The position numbers and the translations under genes were made by a program. Below, piece by piece: positions 1 to 6,328 of a stretch of 8,467 bases of DNA. The notes under the pieces are model-generated. The model ran no database searches, was not told the origin of the DNA, and saw only the letters and a program-made list of their open reading frames with translations. Source of the DNA: an uncultured Anaerolineaceae bacterium (GTDB taxonomy: Bacteria; Chloroflexota; Anaerolineae; Anaerolineales; Anaerolineaceae). Within the stretch, counting starts at the first letter, position 1; the number at the start of each line of letters is the position of its first letter. The DNA lies in contig CALAEB010000294.1 in NCBI GenBank assembly GCA_937890875.1, forward strand, positions 1 to 8,467, read 5' to 3'.

Positions 1-1113
1 CTCACTACGAGGCTCAGGATTAGCAGAACAACAGATTTAAGCGCTGCCACTGTTACGAATTTGGTATCTGAGCTTATTCAAGAAAAGATAATAAGTGAAT
101 CTGGATCTATTGATTGGGCTGGTGGCAGACCGACAACACTTTTGTCACCGAACTCTACTTATGGCTATTTTATCGGAATTGATGTAGGGGAAACTCAGAT
201 TCAATATGAACTGTTTGATTTTAGTCTGAAACCTTTATTTAACCTGAAACGCCCAATCACAGAATCGTCAGTCTCTGCGGAATTTGTTATAAACTCAATA
301 ATTTCCGACGTTAATGACCTTTTGTCAACTAAAAAAATAATGCATAAAGATATTGTTGGATTGGGAGTCGGTTTACCGGGCGTTGTTGACCAAATTTCGG
401 GAATTTCAGTTTTCGCGCCAAATTGGGGATGGCGAAACATTATGCTCGCTCAAGAGCTTAGTGATAACTTTAATTTTCCAGTTTATATCGACAATGGGGC
501 AAAAGGAATGGCACTTGCCGAGGCATGGTTCGGTGCTGGGAAAGGATTGGATGATCTTGCTGTTTTATTGATAGGAACTGGAGTAGGTGCCGGGATAATT
601 ACAGAAGGACACCTTTACCGGGGAATCAGCAATAGCGCAGGCGAATGGGGGCATACAAAAATTGAAAGGAACGGTAGAAAGTGTCGTTGCGGAAGTTTAG
701 GTTGTTTGGAAGCATATATTGGTGCTCCGGGAATTATAGAGCGGTATCAGGAAGAAGCACCATTGTTTGCTTTTCCATCCAGTGACCAAACTATGTCAAT
801 TCAACATATCATTGACGAAGCGCAAGAAGGCAATCAAAAAGCTCAAAAAGTAATTGATGAAACTTCCGAGTATTTAGGTATCGGAATTTCAAATTTGATA
901 AATTTATTCGACCCGCAAAAAGTCATAATAGGCGGGTGGGTCGGAACACAGATCGGGAGTTTAGCGCTTGATAAGATCATTTCTTCTGCAAGGGAATATT
1001 CGCTGTCGCAGGTATTCAATAAAGCAGAAATAGGCTTATGCAAATTAGGACCAGACGCTGTCGCTTTAGGTGCAGCGACACTTGCATTCGAACGTTTTAT
1101 CGAGCTTGTTTAG
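1..1113 (+). CDS. ROK-family transcriptional regulator (NagC/XylR type), 5' end outside window
   Basis: Frame 1 is open from the first base and ends at TAG 1111-1113, giving 370 residues. Residues about 12-26 (TDLSAATVTNLVSEL) resemble the second half of a ROK winged-helix DNA-binding domain, and GGRP (41-44) is the usual hinge into the ROK sugar-binding fold. The phosphate loop is present in altered form (DVGET, 61-65). The ROK zinc site is complete: H218 in GEWGH, then C228, C230 and C235. The sugar-kinase catalytic Asp of the NDAN-type motif is replaced by Gly166 (IDNGAK), so it should bind a sugar without phosphorylating it. ROK repressors usually have about 380-400 residues, so little is missing upstream. 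The first helices do not read cleanly in this frame, and a 1-base frameshift near base 31 is possible. It lies 112 bases before the binding-protein gene, so it is probably the local repressor. The ligand is unknown. Confidence 0.88.
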   Translation, partial: LTTRLRISRTTDLSAATVTNLVSELIQEKIISESGSIDWAGGRPTTLLSPNSTYGYFIGIDVGETQIQYELFDFSLKPLFNLKRPITESSVSAEFVINSIISDVNDLLSTKKIMHKDIVGLGVGLPGVVDQISGISVFAPNWGWRNIMLAQELSDNFNFPVYIDNGAKGMALAEAWFGAGKGLDDLAVLLIGTGVGAGIITEGHLYRGISNSAGEWGHTKIERNGRKCRCGSLGCLEAYIGAPGIIERYQEEAPLFAFPSSDQTMSIQHIIDEAQEGNQKAQKVIDETSEYLGIGISNLINLFDPQKVIIGGWVGTQIGSLALDKIISSAREYSLSQVFNKAEIGLCKLGPDAVALGAATLAFERFIELV

Positions 1114-1146
1114 CCTTGTTCGGCCAGAACTAAATATCATGTAACA

Positions 1147-1161
1147 GGGAGGTGGTTCACC
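1147..1161 (+). other. Shine-Dalgarno-like run plus short dyad between regulator and transporter
   Basis: AGGGAGG at 1147-1153 is a good ribosome-binding sequence, but no ATG or GTG follows at normal spacing. It overlaps a small dyad, GGTG-GTT-CACC (1151-1161). This could be part of a regulator operator or a leftover start region. No convincing -35/-10 pair was found in the 1114-1225 gap, so the transporter may be read through from the regulator or use a weak promoter. Function is not established. Confidence 0.25.
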
Positions 1162-1225
1162 AATATTATATTTGAATATAGCAACTGAAGGAGTTTTCAT
1201 TTGTCTTAAAGGAAAGGGGAAAAAG

Positions 1226-2509
1226 ATGAAAAAAAAGATTTATATATTTGCTTTTGCTATTTTGGTCATTACTCTGAGTATGATCCAAACAGACGTTTCT
1301 TATGCGAATTCATCTGTCAAAAACAAAGGAGCAGAAGTTGTTCGTGTGTTGGCAGTTTCCGGTCCGGAAACTGACGCGTTAATAGAAAATGCCCGACTTT
1401 TTGAGGCTGAGACTGGGATTACTGCGTCAATTGAATCGGTTGCCCGGTCGCTGTGGGGTGAGAGAAAAGTTCGCGAGCTTTTAGAGGATTCCGGTATCTA
1501 TGATATCGTCATGATTGGCGGCGGCGATGATATTATGTGGGTTAAAACAAAAGGACATGTTCTTCCATTAGACGATTATCTGGGCGATGAAAAAGATAAT
1601 ATTTTCCTGATCGATAATTATAAAAATGAAGCAGGTCAATTAATTGGCGTCCCACAATATTACAATTTTCCGATGCTTTTCTATCGAAAAGATCTACTCG
1701 AAGATCCTAAAGAACAGGCAGACTTTAAAGCGAAGTACGGGCGTGACCTGACTGTACCTCAAAAATACGATGAGCTTTTAGAAGTTGCGGAGTTCTTCCA
1801 TCGACCTCCCGAAATGTATGGCTATTTCTTAGGCGGAGTTGACTGGAGCCTTTTTGGTGATCACACCTATTTTACTTATGGAATGGGGGCAAATTACGGG
1901 AATACCGAAACAGGTGAATTAACGTTAAACACTCCTGAGGCCAAAAGAGCCATGCATGTTTTGACGGAAATGGCAAAATATAATCCGGATGGGTGGGAAA
2001 CGATGTCATTTTTTGACGGAGATCAATATTTCCAAAATGGCAAAGTTTTCATGTATCAGAATTGGTTTTATATTTGGGCTACATTACAAGAGACAATGCC
2101 CGACAAGGCCGGTATAGCCCCGCCTACAGGCGATGTTCAACCGGGAGCTCACTTAGGTGCTTTCGTTGCAGTTGTCCCTGAAGCAGCACCGAATCCCGAT
2201 GGAGCAGGAAAGTTTATAAAATGGATGCTTGGTTATGATTACCAAAAAGAACAAACACTTGTGACAGGAAATCTTCCTGTTCGGCAAGATGTATTGGATG
2301 ATTCCGAAATCCGTTCAGAATTAGTCGGAATCGAACAATATGAAGCAACACTTCCATTTTTAACTTATCAACATACTACCTGGCCTAACGAGATTCAGAG
2401 TGGTGTGACGGAAGCAATTTGGAAAGTCTTCGATGGTGAAATGAATGCTGATGAAGCCTGTGATTGGCTCCAGAATGAAAAATTTGCTGGCCGTCAGGCA
2501 ATTGAGTAA
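1226..2509 (+). CDS. ABC transporter extracellular solute-binding protein (family 1, CUT1 sugar type)
   Basis: A 427-residue protein predicted to capture a carbohydrate outside the membrane and deliver it to the two permeases encoded downstream. I chose ATG 1226 over the in-frame TTG at 1172. A purine-rich ribosome site (GGAAAGGGG, 1211-1219) sits just before it, and translation from there opens directly with a signal peptide: MKKK, a hydrophobic core at residues 5-20, and a likely signal peptidase I cut after A27 (SYA-N). There is no lipobox cysteine, so it is not an obvious lipoprotein. The mature part looks like family 1 binding proteins: an N-terminal strand (VVRVLAVSG), then YDIVMIGGGDDIMW (92-105), PLDDYL (114-119), a middle aromatic-rich segment (NWFYIW, 279-284) and GKFIKWML (328-335). 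The many Trp and Tyr residues suit stacking on sugar rings. The exact substrate cannot be read from the sequence. Confidence 0.9.
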   Translation: MKKKIYIFAFAILVITLSMIQTDVSYANSSVKNKGAEVVRVLAVSGPETDALIENARLFEAETGITASIESVARSLWGERKVRELLEDSGIYDIVMIGGGDDIMWVKTKGHVLPLDDYLGDEKDNIFLIDNYKNEAGQLIGVPQYYNFPMLFYRKDLLEDPKEQADFKAKYGRDLTVPQKYDELLEVAEFFHRPPEMYGYFLGGVDWSLFGDHTYFTYGMGANYGNTETGELTLNTPEAKRAMHVLTEMAKYNPDGWETMSFFDGDQYFQNGKVFMYQNWFYIWATLQETMPDKAGIAPPTGDVQPGAHLGAFVAVVPEAAPNPDGAGKFIKWMLGYDYQKEQTLVTGNLPVRQDVLDDSEIRSELVGIEQYEATLPFLTYQHTTWPNEIQSGVTEAIWKVFDGEMNADEACDWLQNEKFAGRQAIE

Positions 2510-2522
2510 AGATGTGTAATTG

Positions 2523-2560
2523 ATAAAGGAAGACTCTTCATTGGAAGAGCCTTCCTTTAT
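2523..2560 (+). promoter_or_regulatory. Intercistronic stem-loop between binding-protein and permease genes
   Basis: Arms 2523-2539 and 2544-2560 pair over 17 positions with one mismatch (A2533 against C2550) around an ATTG loop at 2540-2543. The hairpin starts 13 bases after the binding-protein stop and ends 19 bases before the permease start. There is no clean T-run after it, so it is at best a partial terminator. Hairpins at this place in sugar ABC operons are known to protect the upstream message or reduce readthrough, so that more binding protein than permease is made. That role is inferred here; the structure itself is clear. Confidence 0.7.
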
Positions 2561-2579
2561 TTCTCAATAGAGGGAATAG

Positions 2580-3476
2580 ATGAAAAGAAAGTGGGAGAAG
2601 AGTAAAAGCGGCCTGACGTTAACGATTCCATCAATCATTTTTGTGTTCTCATTATTGATATATCCGATAGTTTATTTATTTACATTAAGTTTTAAAGAAT
2701 ATTCTCCTCTTAGATCTTCCGAAATTAAATTCGTTGGTCTGGAAAACTATAAATGGTTATTTACATCTGAACAAGTTGGCCATTCGATATGGCTTACGAT
2801 TGTCTTCACGGTTTCCAGTGTTCTTGTTGAAGTAATCATTTCCCTTTTTATCGCTGTTCTTTTATCGAAACTAATGATTGGAACAAAAACCAGGACGAAA
2901 AGTACCGGAAGCAAAATTTTTTATAGTATTTTCCTTCTTCCATTTGCTACGCCGGCTGTAGCTGCTGCAATTGCCTGGAAAATGCTGCTCCATCCATTAT
3001 TTGGCCCTGTAAATGATATTTTAAATAAAAACATAGCATGGTTTACAAACTACCCAATGGTTTCAGTTGTTATTGTCGATGCATGGAAGATGATCCCAAT
3101 GGTGTTATTTCTTGTATTAGCGGCAATAATGTCAATTGATCCGGACCAGTTTGAAGCGGCAAAAATGGATGGCGCGAATGGGTTTCAGGAATTTATTTAC
3201 CTGACAATGCCTTCTATCAAATCAGTATTATCGGTCACAGTCGCTTTTCGTGCTGTGGATGCATTTACAAAAGTTTTCGACGTTGTTTATATGACAACCG
3301 GAGGAGGACCAGGAAACAAAACTGAAGTTTTTCCGCTCCTGATATGGAAGACGGCTTTTAGTCATTTGCATTTTGGGAAAGCCTCTGCTTTAGCTATCGT
3401 TGCGATAATTATCTCTTCTTTATTGGGAATTCTTCTTATCTCGCAGGGAAAAATAAAACATGGCAAAAGCAATTAA
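2580..3476 (+). CDS. ABC sugar transporter permease, MalF/UgpA-like (CUT1 family)
   Basis: A 298-residue inner-membrane permease, the first half of a heterodimeric import channel. Hydrophobic segments lie at about 12-36, 70-98, 112-136, 159-182, 215-236 and 266-288, the six expected for the short UgpA-type member. The cytoplasmic EAA loop, which docks the ATPase, is at 192-211 (EAAKMDGANGF ... YLTMP). The MalF-type GGGP signature follows at 241-244 (TTGGGPGN). The start ATG has a ribosome site (AGAGGGA, about 2569-2575). Its end overlaps the next permease by 17 bases, which implies translational coupling. Codon use is strongly AT-rich. No ATPase gene is in the window, so an unlinked MsmX/MalK-type protein probably energises it. 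Confidence 0.93.
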   Translation: MKRKWEKSKSGLTLTIPSIIFVFSLLIYPIVYLFTLSFKEYSPLRSSEIKFVGLENYKWLFTSEQVGHSIWLTIVFTVSSVLVEVIISLFIAVLLSKLMIGTKTRTKSTGSKIFYSIFLLPFATPAVAAAIAWKMLLHPLFGPVNDILNKNIAWFTNYPMVSVVIVDAWKMIPMVLFLVLAAIMSIDPDQFEAAKMDGANGFQEFIYLTMPSIKSVLSVTVAFRAVDAFTKVFDVVYMTTGGGPGNKTEVFPLLIWKTAFSHLHFGKASALAIVAIIISSLLGILLISQGKIKHGKSN

Positions 3477-4278
3477 AAAATCTCCAACGTGGATTATTCT
3501 TATCCTTTTTTCATTGATTACGCTATTCCCCATGTTTTGGATGTTAATCAGTTCATTCAAAATTGAGCAGGAAATCTATTTGGAAGATCCGACGTGGTTT
3601 CCTGAAGTATTTACGCTTCAAAATTATAAGGATTTATTTACCAAATTTGATTTCGGACTACTGACAATAAATACTGTCGTTATTACTTTAACTGTAGTTC
3701 TTATCTGTTTGATTCTTGGTACGATGGCATCTTACGGGTTTTCAAGATATCCTTTCCCAGGCAGTACGATTGCATTGGGTGCATTGCTTCTAACGAGGAT
3801 GGTAACGCCTTCAGCGCTTGTTCTGCCACTTTATATAATCATGGAGAAATGGGGATTGTTAAATACATTAACGAGTATTATCATGGGTATTTCAGTCCTC
3901 AATCTTCCTTTCGTTATCTGGATAATGAAACCCTTTTTTGATGATTTGCCAAAAGAAATTGAAGAAGCTGCTCAACTTGATGGTTTATCACCCTTCAGAA
4001 TATTTTGGAAAATTGCACTTCCATTGGCGAAACCAGCGCTAATTACCGTTTTCCTTTTTACGTTTATTGCTGGTTGGGTAGATGTTCTGTTCGCAATGAC
4101 TTTTTCGACCGTGCCAGATGCGATGCCATTAACGATGGGGTTATTACAGATGCAAACAGGGTATAAGGTGTATTGGGGGCCGATGATGGCTGGTGGGATC
4201 TATGTTACTGTTCCGACATTTGTCCTCTCTTACGTTTTACAAAAATATCTTATTGCAGGACTTCGCAGCGGATACTGA
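3460..4278 (+). CDS. ABC sugar transporter permease, MalG/UgpE-like (CUT1 family)
   Basis: A 272-residue inner-membrane protein, partner of the preceding permease. Hydrophobic segments are at about 10-32, 68-90, 103-127, 137-157, 192-214 and 242-262. The EAA loop is at 169-188 (EAAQLDGLSPF ... KIALP), spaced as in MalG. The C-terminus (QKYLIAGLRSGY) matches the family's usual aromatic-rich end. The start lies inside the upstream gene (17-base overlap), with a ribosome site (CAGGGAA, about 3444-3450) in that gene's last codons. This is the last intact gene of the transporter unit; the next start is 439 bases downstream. Confidence 0.93.
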   Translation: MAKAIKKSPTWIILILFSLITLFPMFWMLISSFKIEQEIYLEDPTWFPEVFTLQNYKDLFTKFDFGLLTINTVVITLTVVLICLILGTMASYGFSRYPFPGSTIALGALLLTRMVTPSALVLPLYIIMEKWGLLNTLTSIIMGISVLNLPFVIWIMKPFFDDLPKEIEEAAQLDGLSPFRIFWKIALPLAKPALITVFLFTFIAGWVDVLFAMTFSTVPDAMPLTMGLLQMQTGYKVYWGPMMAGGIYVTVPTFVLSYVLQKYLIAGLRSGY

Positions 4279-4384
4279 CAAAAACATCAAGAATAGACAA
4301 GGGACAATTTCCTTTCATTGATGCCTCATCGATAGAAGTCTAGAAAAATAATTGATTAAGAAAAAATAAAAAAGACTAAGCTAT

Positions 4385-4440
4385 GGAATTTGCAGATGTG
4401 CCAAAGCTGCATGAATTTTCCCTAAGAAATGTTCTTTTTT
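4385..4440 (+). terminator. Possible intrinsic terminator after the ABC transporter genes
   Basis: GGAATTTGCAG (4385-4395) pairs with 4407-4421 through two short bulges and an 11-base loop. After a ten-base spacer comes TTCTTTTTT (4432-4440), which also pairs weakly with AAGAA at 4424-4428. The stem is bulged and the T-run is not directly adjacent, so termination would be inefficient if it works. It lies 107 bases past the permease stop. Confidence 0.3.
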
Positions 4441-4499
4441 ACTTCCGTTTGAAGCGTTTTTAATGAAAAACAATAACAAATAATAATAAGGAAGAATGT

Positions 4500-4547
4500 A
4501 TGAGGGTAAAAGATGGGCTCTCTATTGTGGCCCTGATGATCTTGTAG
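4500..4547 (+). pseudogene. Possible truncated start of a second solute-binding protein gene
   Basis: ATG 4500 follows a strong ribosome site (AAGGAAG, 4488-4494) with a 5-base spacer and encodes 15 residues before TAG 4545-4547. The peptide (MRVKDGLSIVALMIL) has basic residues and then a hydrophobic run, as at the beginning of a signal peptide. Taken with the permease tail downstream, the simplest reading is the first codons of a lost binding-protein gene. The peptide is too short to prove this. It could instead be a chance ORF, or a piece of the permease end, where a KDxGL-like stretch also occurs. Confidence 0.3.
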
Positions 4548-4614
4548 ATAAAAAACATTTATCGGCGGGGTTTACATAAATTATTTACACAATCATGAAT
4601 TAGTCCGCATATAA

Positions 4615-4707
4615 CTAACGATTGTGATTTTGATTGTCCAAGTTGTCATTACCTGTTTATTTTCCAGGTACATCATCGGTGGCTTAACAGCCGGAATCGA
4701 TAAATAG
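4615..4707 (+). pseudogene. C-terminal remnant of a second MalG-type ABC permease
   Basis: This frame gives 30 residues before TAG 4705-4707 and ends SRYIIGGLTAGIDK. That is the diagnostic end of MalG-type sugar permeases (compare QKYLIAGLRSGY in the intact permease of this window; many homologues end with a Y-I-x-G-G-L-T-A-G pattern). Upstream the frame hits a stop at 4612-4614, and no EAA loop or other membrane segments exist, so only the last helix and tail survive. Its sequence differs from the intact permease, so it is not a local duplication of it. The stop is 10 bases before the GH30 start, a typical operon spacing, which suggests GH30 once followed this permease in one transcript. Confidence 0.65.
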
Positions 4708-4717
4708 GAAAGGGTAT

Positions 4718-6073
4718 ATGAAATCAGTTAAATGGCGATATTCAAATGAAAGCGTTCAGTGGGCAGAGAAGGACACTGAACAAGGGTCGGAAACCGATAA
4801 GGTTAATCTGCTGCTTACCGGAGAAGAATTCCAGCCGATGTATGGGTTTGGGGCTTGTTTCAATGAATTAGGTTATCGGGCACTTAATATTCTTGAACCG
4901 GATCAACAGGAAGACGTTATGCGGGAACTATTCCTGCCGGGAGAAGACCGCTGCAATTTCAATTTCTGCCGGCTGCCGATCGGTGCTAATGATTATGCGG
5001 AAAGCTGGTATAGCTTGGCTGAAGAGCCGGGTGATTTTGAGTTAAAACATTTTTCGATCGAACGGGATAAAAAATGTCTGCTTCCTTATATCCGGCAGGC
5101 GGCGAAATATGCTCCTGATCTGAAACTGTTTGCTTCGCCGTGGAGTCCGCCCACCTGGATGAAATTTCCGGCGGTCCATAACTATGGAAAATTGATAAAG
5201 ACCGAAAAAAATCTGAAAGCTTATGCAGATTATTTTGTCAGGTTTATCCAGGCTTATCAGGAAGAAGGTATCGCTATCGAGCAGTTGCATCCCCAAAATG
5301 AACCCGTCGCGGATCAGAAGTTCCCTTCCTGCATGTGGACAGGGGAAGAGCTGCGCGATTTTATCAAATTGTATCTTGGCCCTGCCTTCAAGAAGGCGGG
5401 GATTAACACCGAAATTTGGCTGGGAACGATCAACGCGCCGGGTTGCGATTACAAAAACCAAATTTTCGAAAAATGGGCAACAGAGGATTACGATTATTTT
5501 GCGAATGTTGTCCTGACTGATGCGGATGCGCTGCAATATATTTCCGGCGTCAGTTATCAGTGGGGCGGCAAAAATGCCATTCAGCGGACATTCGAGAGCT
5601 GGTGGCCTGAAATTCGATTGATGCAATCGGAAAATGAATGTGGTTATGGCGATAATACCTGGGAGTATGCTCGCTATATATGGACGATGCTCAAACATTA
5701 CATCAGCAATGGCGCGGAAAGTTATCTTTACTGGAACATGATTTTAAAGCCATGGGGAGTCAGCACTTGGGGATACCCGCAAAATGCGATGATCACGATC
5801 GATCCGGAAACAAAAAATGTGATCTATAATCCTGATTTTTACGTGATGAAGCACTATTCTTCACCCATAAAACGCGGAGCGGTCCGGCTGGGAATAAAGG
5901 GAAGTTTTGCCGGCGACAGCCTGGTTTTTAGGAATCCCGATGGATCCGTCGTTATCGAAGCTTTTAATCCTTTTCCAAAGGTTTTTCCGGTCGTTTTCGA
6001 AATGGGAGCGCAGCGGTACCGCTTTGTTCTTGAACCGCTTTCCGTGAACAGCATTGTTTTATTCGAGGGATAA
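4718..6073 (+). CDS. GH30-family glycosidase (glucosylceramidase-like beta-glycosidase), cytoplasmic
   Basis: A 451-residue retaining glycoside hydrolase of family 30, expected to cleave a beta-linked glucosyl or related sugar. Family marks in order: GFGACFNE (43-50), the barrel strand RLPIGANDY (85-93), SPWSPPTWMK (140-149), the acid/base glutamate E195 in HPQNEP, and the nucleophile in MQSENECG (302-309), probably E305 with E307 the alternative. YLYWNMIL (337-343) follows, and the C-terminal beta-sandwich ends with FVLEPLSVNSIVLF. Length fits a complete family member. No signal peptide or membrane segment is present, so it should act inside the cell on imported substrate, unlike many secreted GH30 enzymes. 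ATG 4718 is preceded by GGAAAGGG (4707-4714). Base composition is intermediate between the AT-rich transporter and the GC-rich genes to the right. Substrates known for GH30 include beta-glucosides, beta-1,6-glucans, xylosides and glucosylceramide; the true one is not readable here. Confidence 0.92.
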   Translation: MKSVKWRYSNESVQWAEKDTEQGSETDKVNLLLTGEEFQPMYGFGACFNELGYRALNILEPDQQEDVMRELFLPGEDRCNFNFCRLPIGANDYAESWYSLAEEPGDFELKHFSIERDKKCLLPYIRQAAKYAPDLKLFASPWSPPTWMKFPAVHNYGKLIKTEKNLKAYADYFVRFIQAYQEEGIAIEQLHPQNEPVADQKFPSCMWTGEELRDFIKLYLGPAFKKAGINTEIWLGTINAPGCDYKNQIFEKWATEDYDYFANVVLTDADALQYISGVSYQWGGKNAIQRTFESWWPEIRLMQSENECGYGDNTWEYARYIWTMLKHYISNGAESYLYWNMILKPWGVSTWGYPQNAMITIDPETKNVIYNPDFYVMKHYSSPIKRGAVRLGIKGSFAGDSLVFRNPDGSVVIEAFNPFPKVFPVVFEMGAQRYRFVLEPLSVNSIVLFEG

Positions 6074-6099
6074 AAAGTCTTTTATCCGAAGATTTTTTT
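6068..6099 (+). terminator. Intrinsic terminator overlapping the GH30 stop codon
   Basis: A perfect 8-bp stem, GGATAAAA (6068-6075) with TTTTATCC (6080-6087), has an AGTC loop and is followed after five bases by seven T (6093-6099). The left arm contains the GH30 stop codon (6071-6073). The stem is AT-rich, so it is probably only moderately efficient. Confidence 0.5.
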
Positions 6100-6146
6100 G
6101 TTTATCTGAAACCGGGAATTTGAAATTTGATCAAGCAGCGCAGCCG

Positions 6147-6199
6147 ATTTGTTATGGTGGCTTCCGGAGCAATCCGATGCCATCATAACAAATTTTTTT
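6147..6199 (+). terminator. Strong intrinsic terminator downstream of GH30
   Basis: Arms ATTTGTTATGGTGGCTTC (6147-6164) and 6176-6193 pair over 18 positions with one G-T wobble and one mismatch. The 11-base loop can close further through CGG/CCG. Seven T (6193-6199) follow directly. This is the clearest terminator in the window and should end transcription of the sugar locus. Confidence 0.8.
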
Positions 6200-6216
6200 C
6201 TCTCCTCCCCGCGTTT

Positions 6217-6241
6217 GGCTCGAACCGAGCTTTTGTTATTT
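6217..6241 (+). terminator. Third terminator-like hairpin before pheA
   Basis: GCTCG (6218-6222) pairs perfectly with CGAGC (6226-6230) around an AAC loop, extended by one G-T wobble (6217/6231), and is followed by TTTTGTTATTT (6231-6241). The stem is short but GC-rich with a good T-rich tail. It would act as a backup stop for readthrough from the left. Confidence 0.5.
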
Positions 6242-6299
6242 CCCGCTTTATTTGCAAGCGATTTCTGCCTTTCGAATTCCTGGCAGTGACAATCTCCAC

Positions 6300-6328
6300 T
6301 GGAAGAAAAGGAATAAGCTGTTTATAAT
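6300..6328 (+). promoter_or_regulatory. Candidate sigma-70 promoter for pheA
   Basis: TATAAT at 6323-6328 is a perfect -10 box. TGGAAG at 6300-6305, 17 bases upstream, matches the -35 consensus at 3 of 6 positions. Transcription would begin near 6335, leaving a leader of about 54 bases with one small stem. The position, after three terminators and before the pheA ribosome site, supports it. Confidence 0.45.

Larger units (their letters stand above)
4279..4717 (+). other. 439-base gap carrying transporter remnants and regulatory signals
   Basis: No intact gene lies here. From left to right I see: a weak bulged hairpin (CATCAA 4285-4290 with TTGATG 4318-4323, inner AAGGGA/TTCCTT) just after the permease stop; a very A-rich stretch (4344-4374); a bulged hairpin with a T-run (4385-4440); a purine-rich ribosome site and a 15-codon hydrophobic ORF (4488-4547); two copies of TTTACA (4571-4576 and 4584-4589) with a TATAAC at 4610-4615 at poor spacing; and a permease C-terminal stub running up to GH30. 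Stop codons interrupt all three frames. The region reads as decayed DNA left by deletion of a second importer operon. Confidence 0.6.

Noticed and set aside
1172..1225. Upstream TTG start for the solute-binding protein
   Set aside because: It would add 18 residues before a normal signal peptide and would bury the ribosome site that serves ATG 1226.
4448..4464. cre/LacI-like operator around TTGAAGCGTTTTTAA
   Set aside because: It resembles a catabolite-type site, but the left half is one base short and the palindrome is poor. Without a matching second site or a LacI-type regulator in the window, I do not call it.
5042..5698. 218-residue minus-strand open frame inside GH30
   Set aside because: It lies wholly within a well-supported GH30 gene on the other strand, has no ribosome site and shows no recognisable domain, so it is a shadow of the real coding frame.
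6211..6240. tRNA T-arm-like GGTTCGAGCC on the minus strand
   Set aside because: The flanking bases do not form the 5-bp T-stem, and no acceptor, D or anticodon arm can be found. The same bases form the third terminator hairpin on the + strand.
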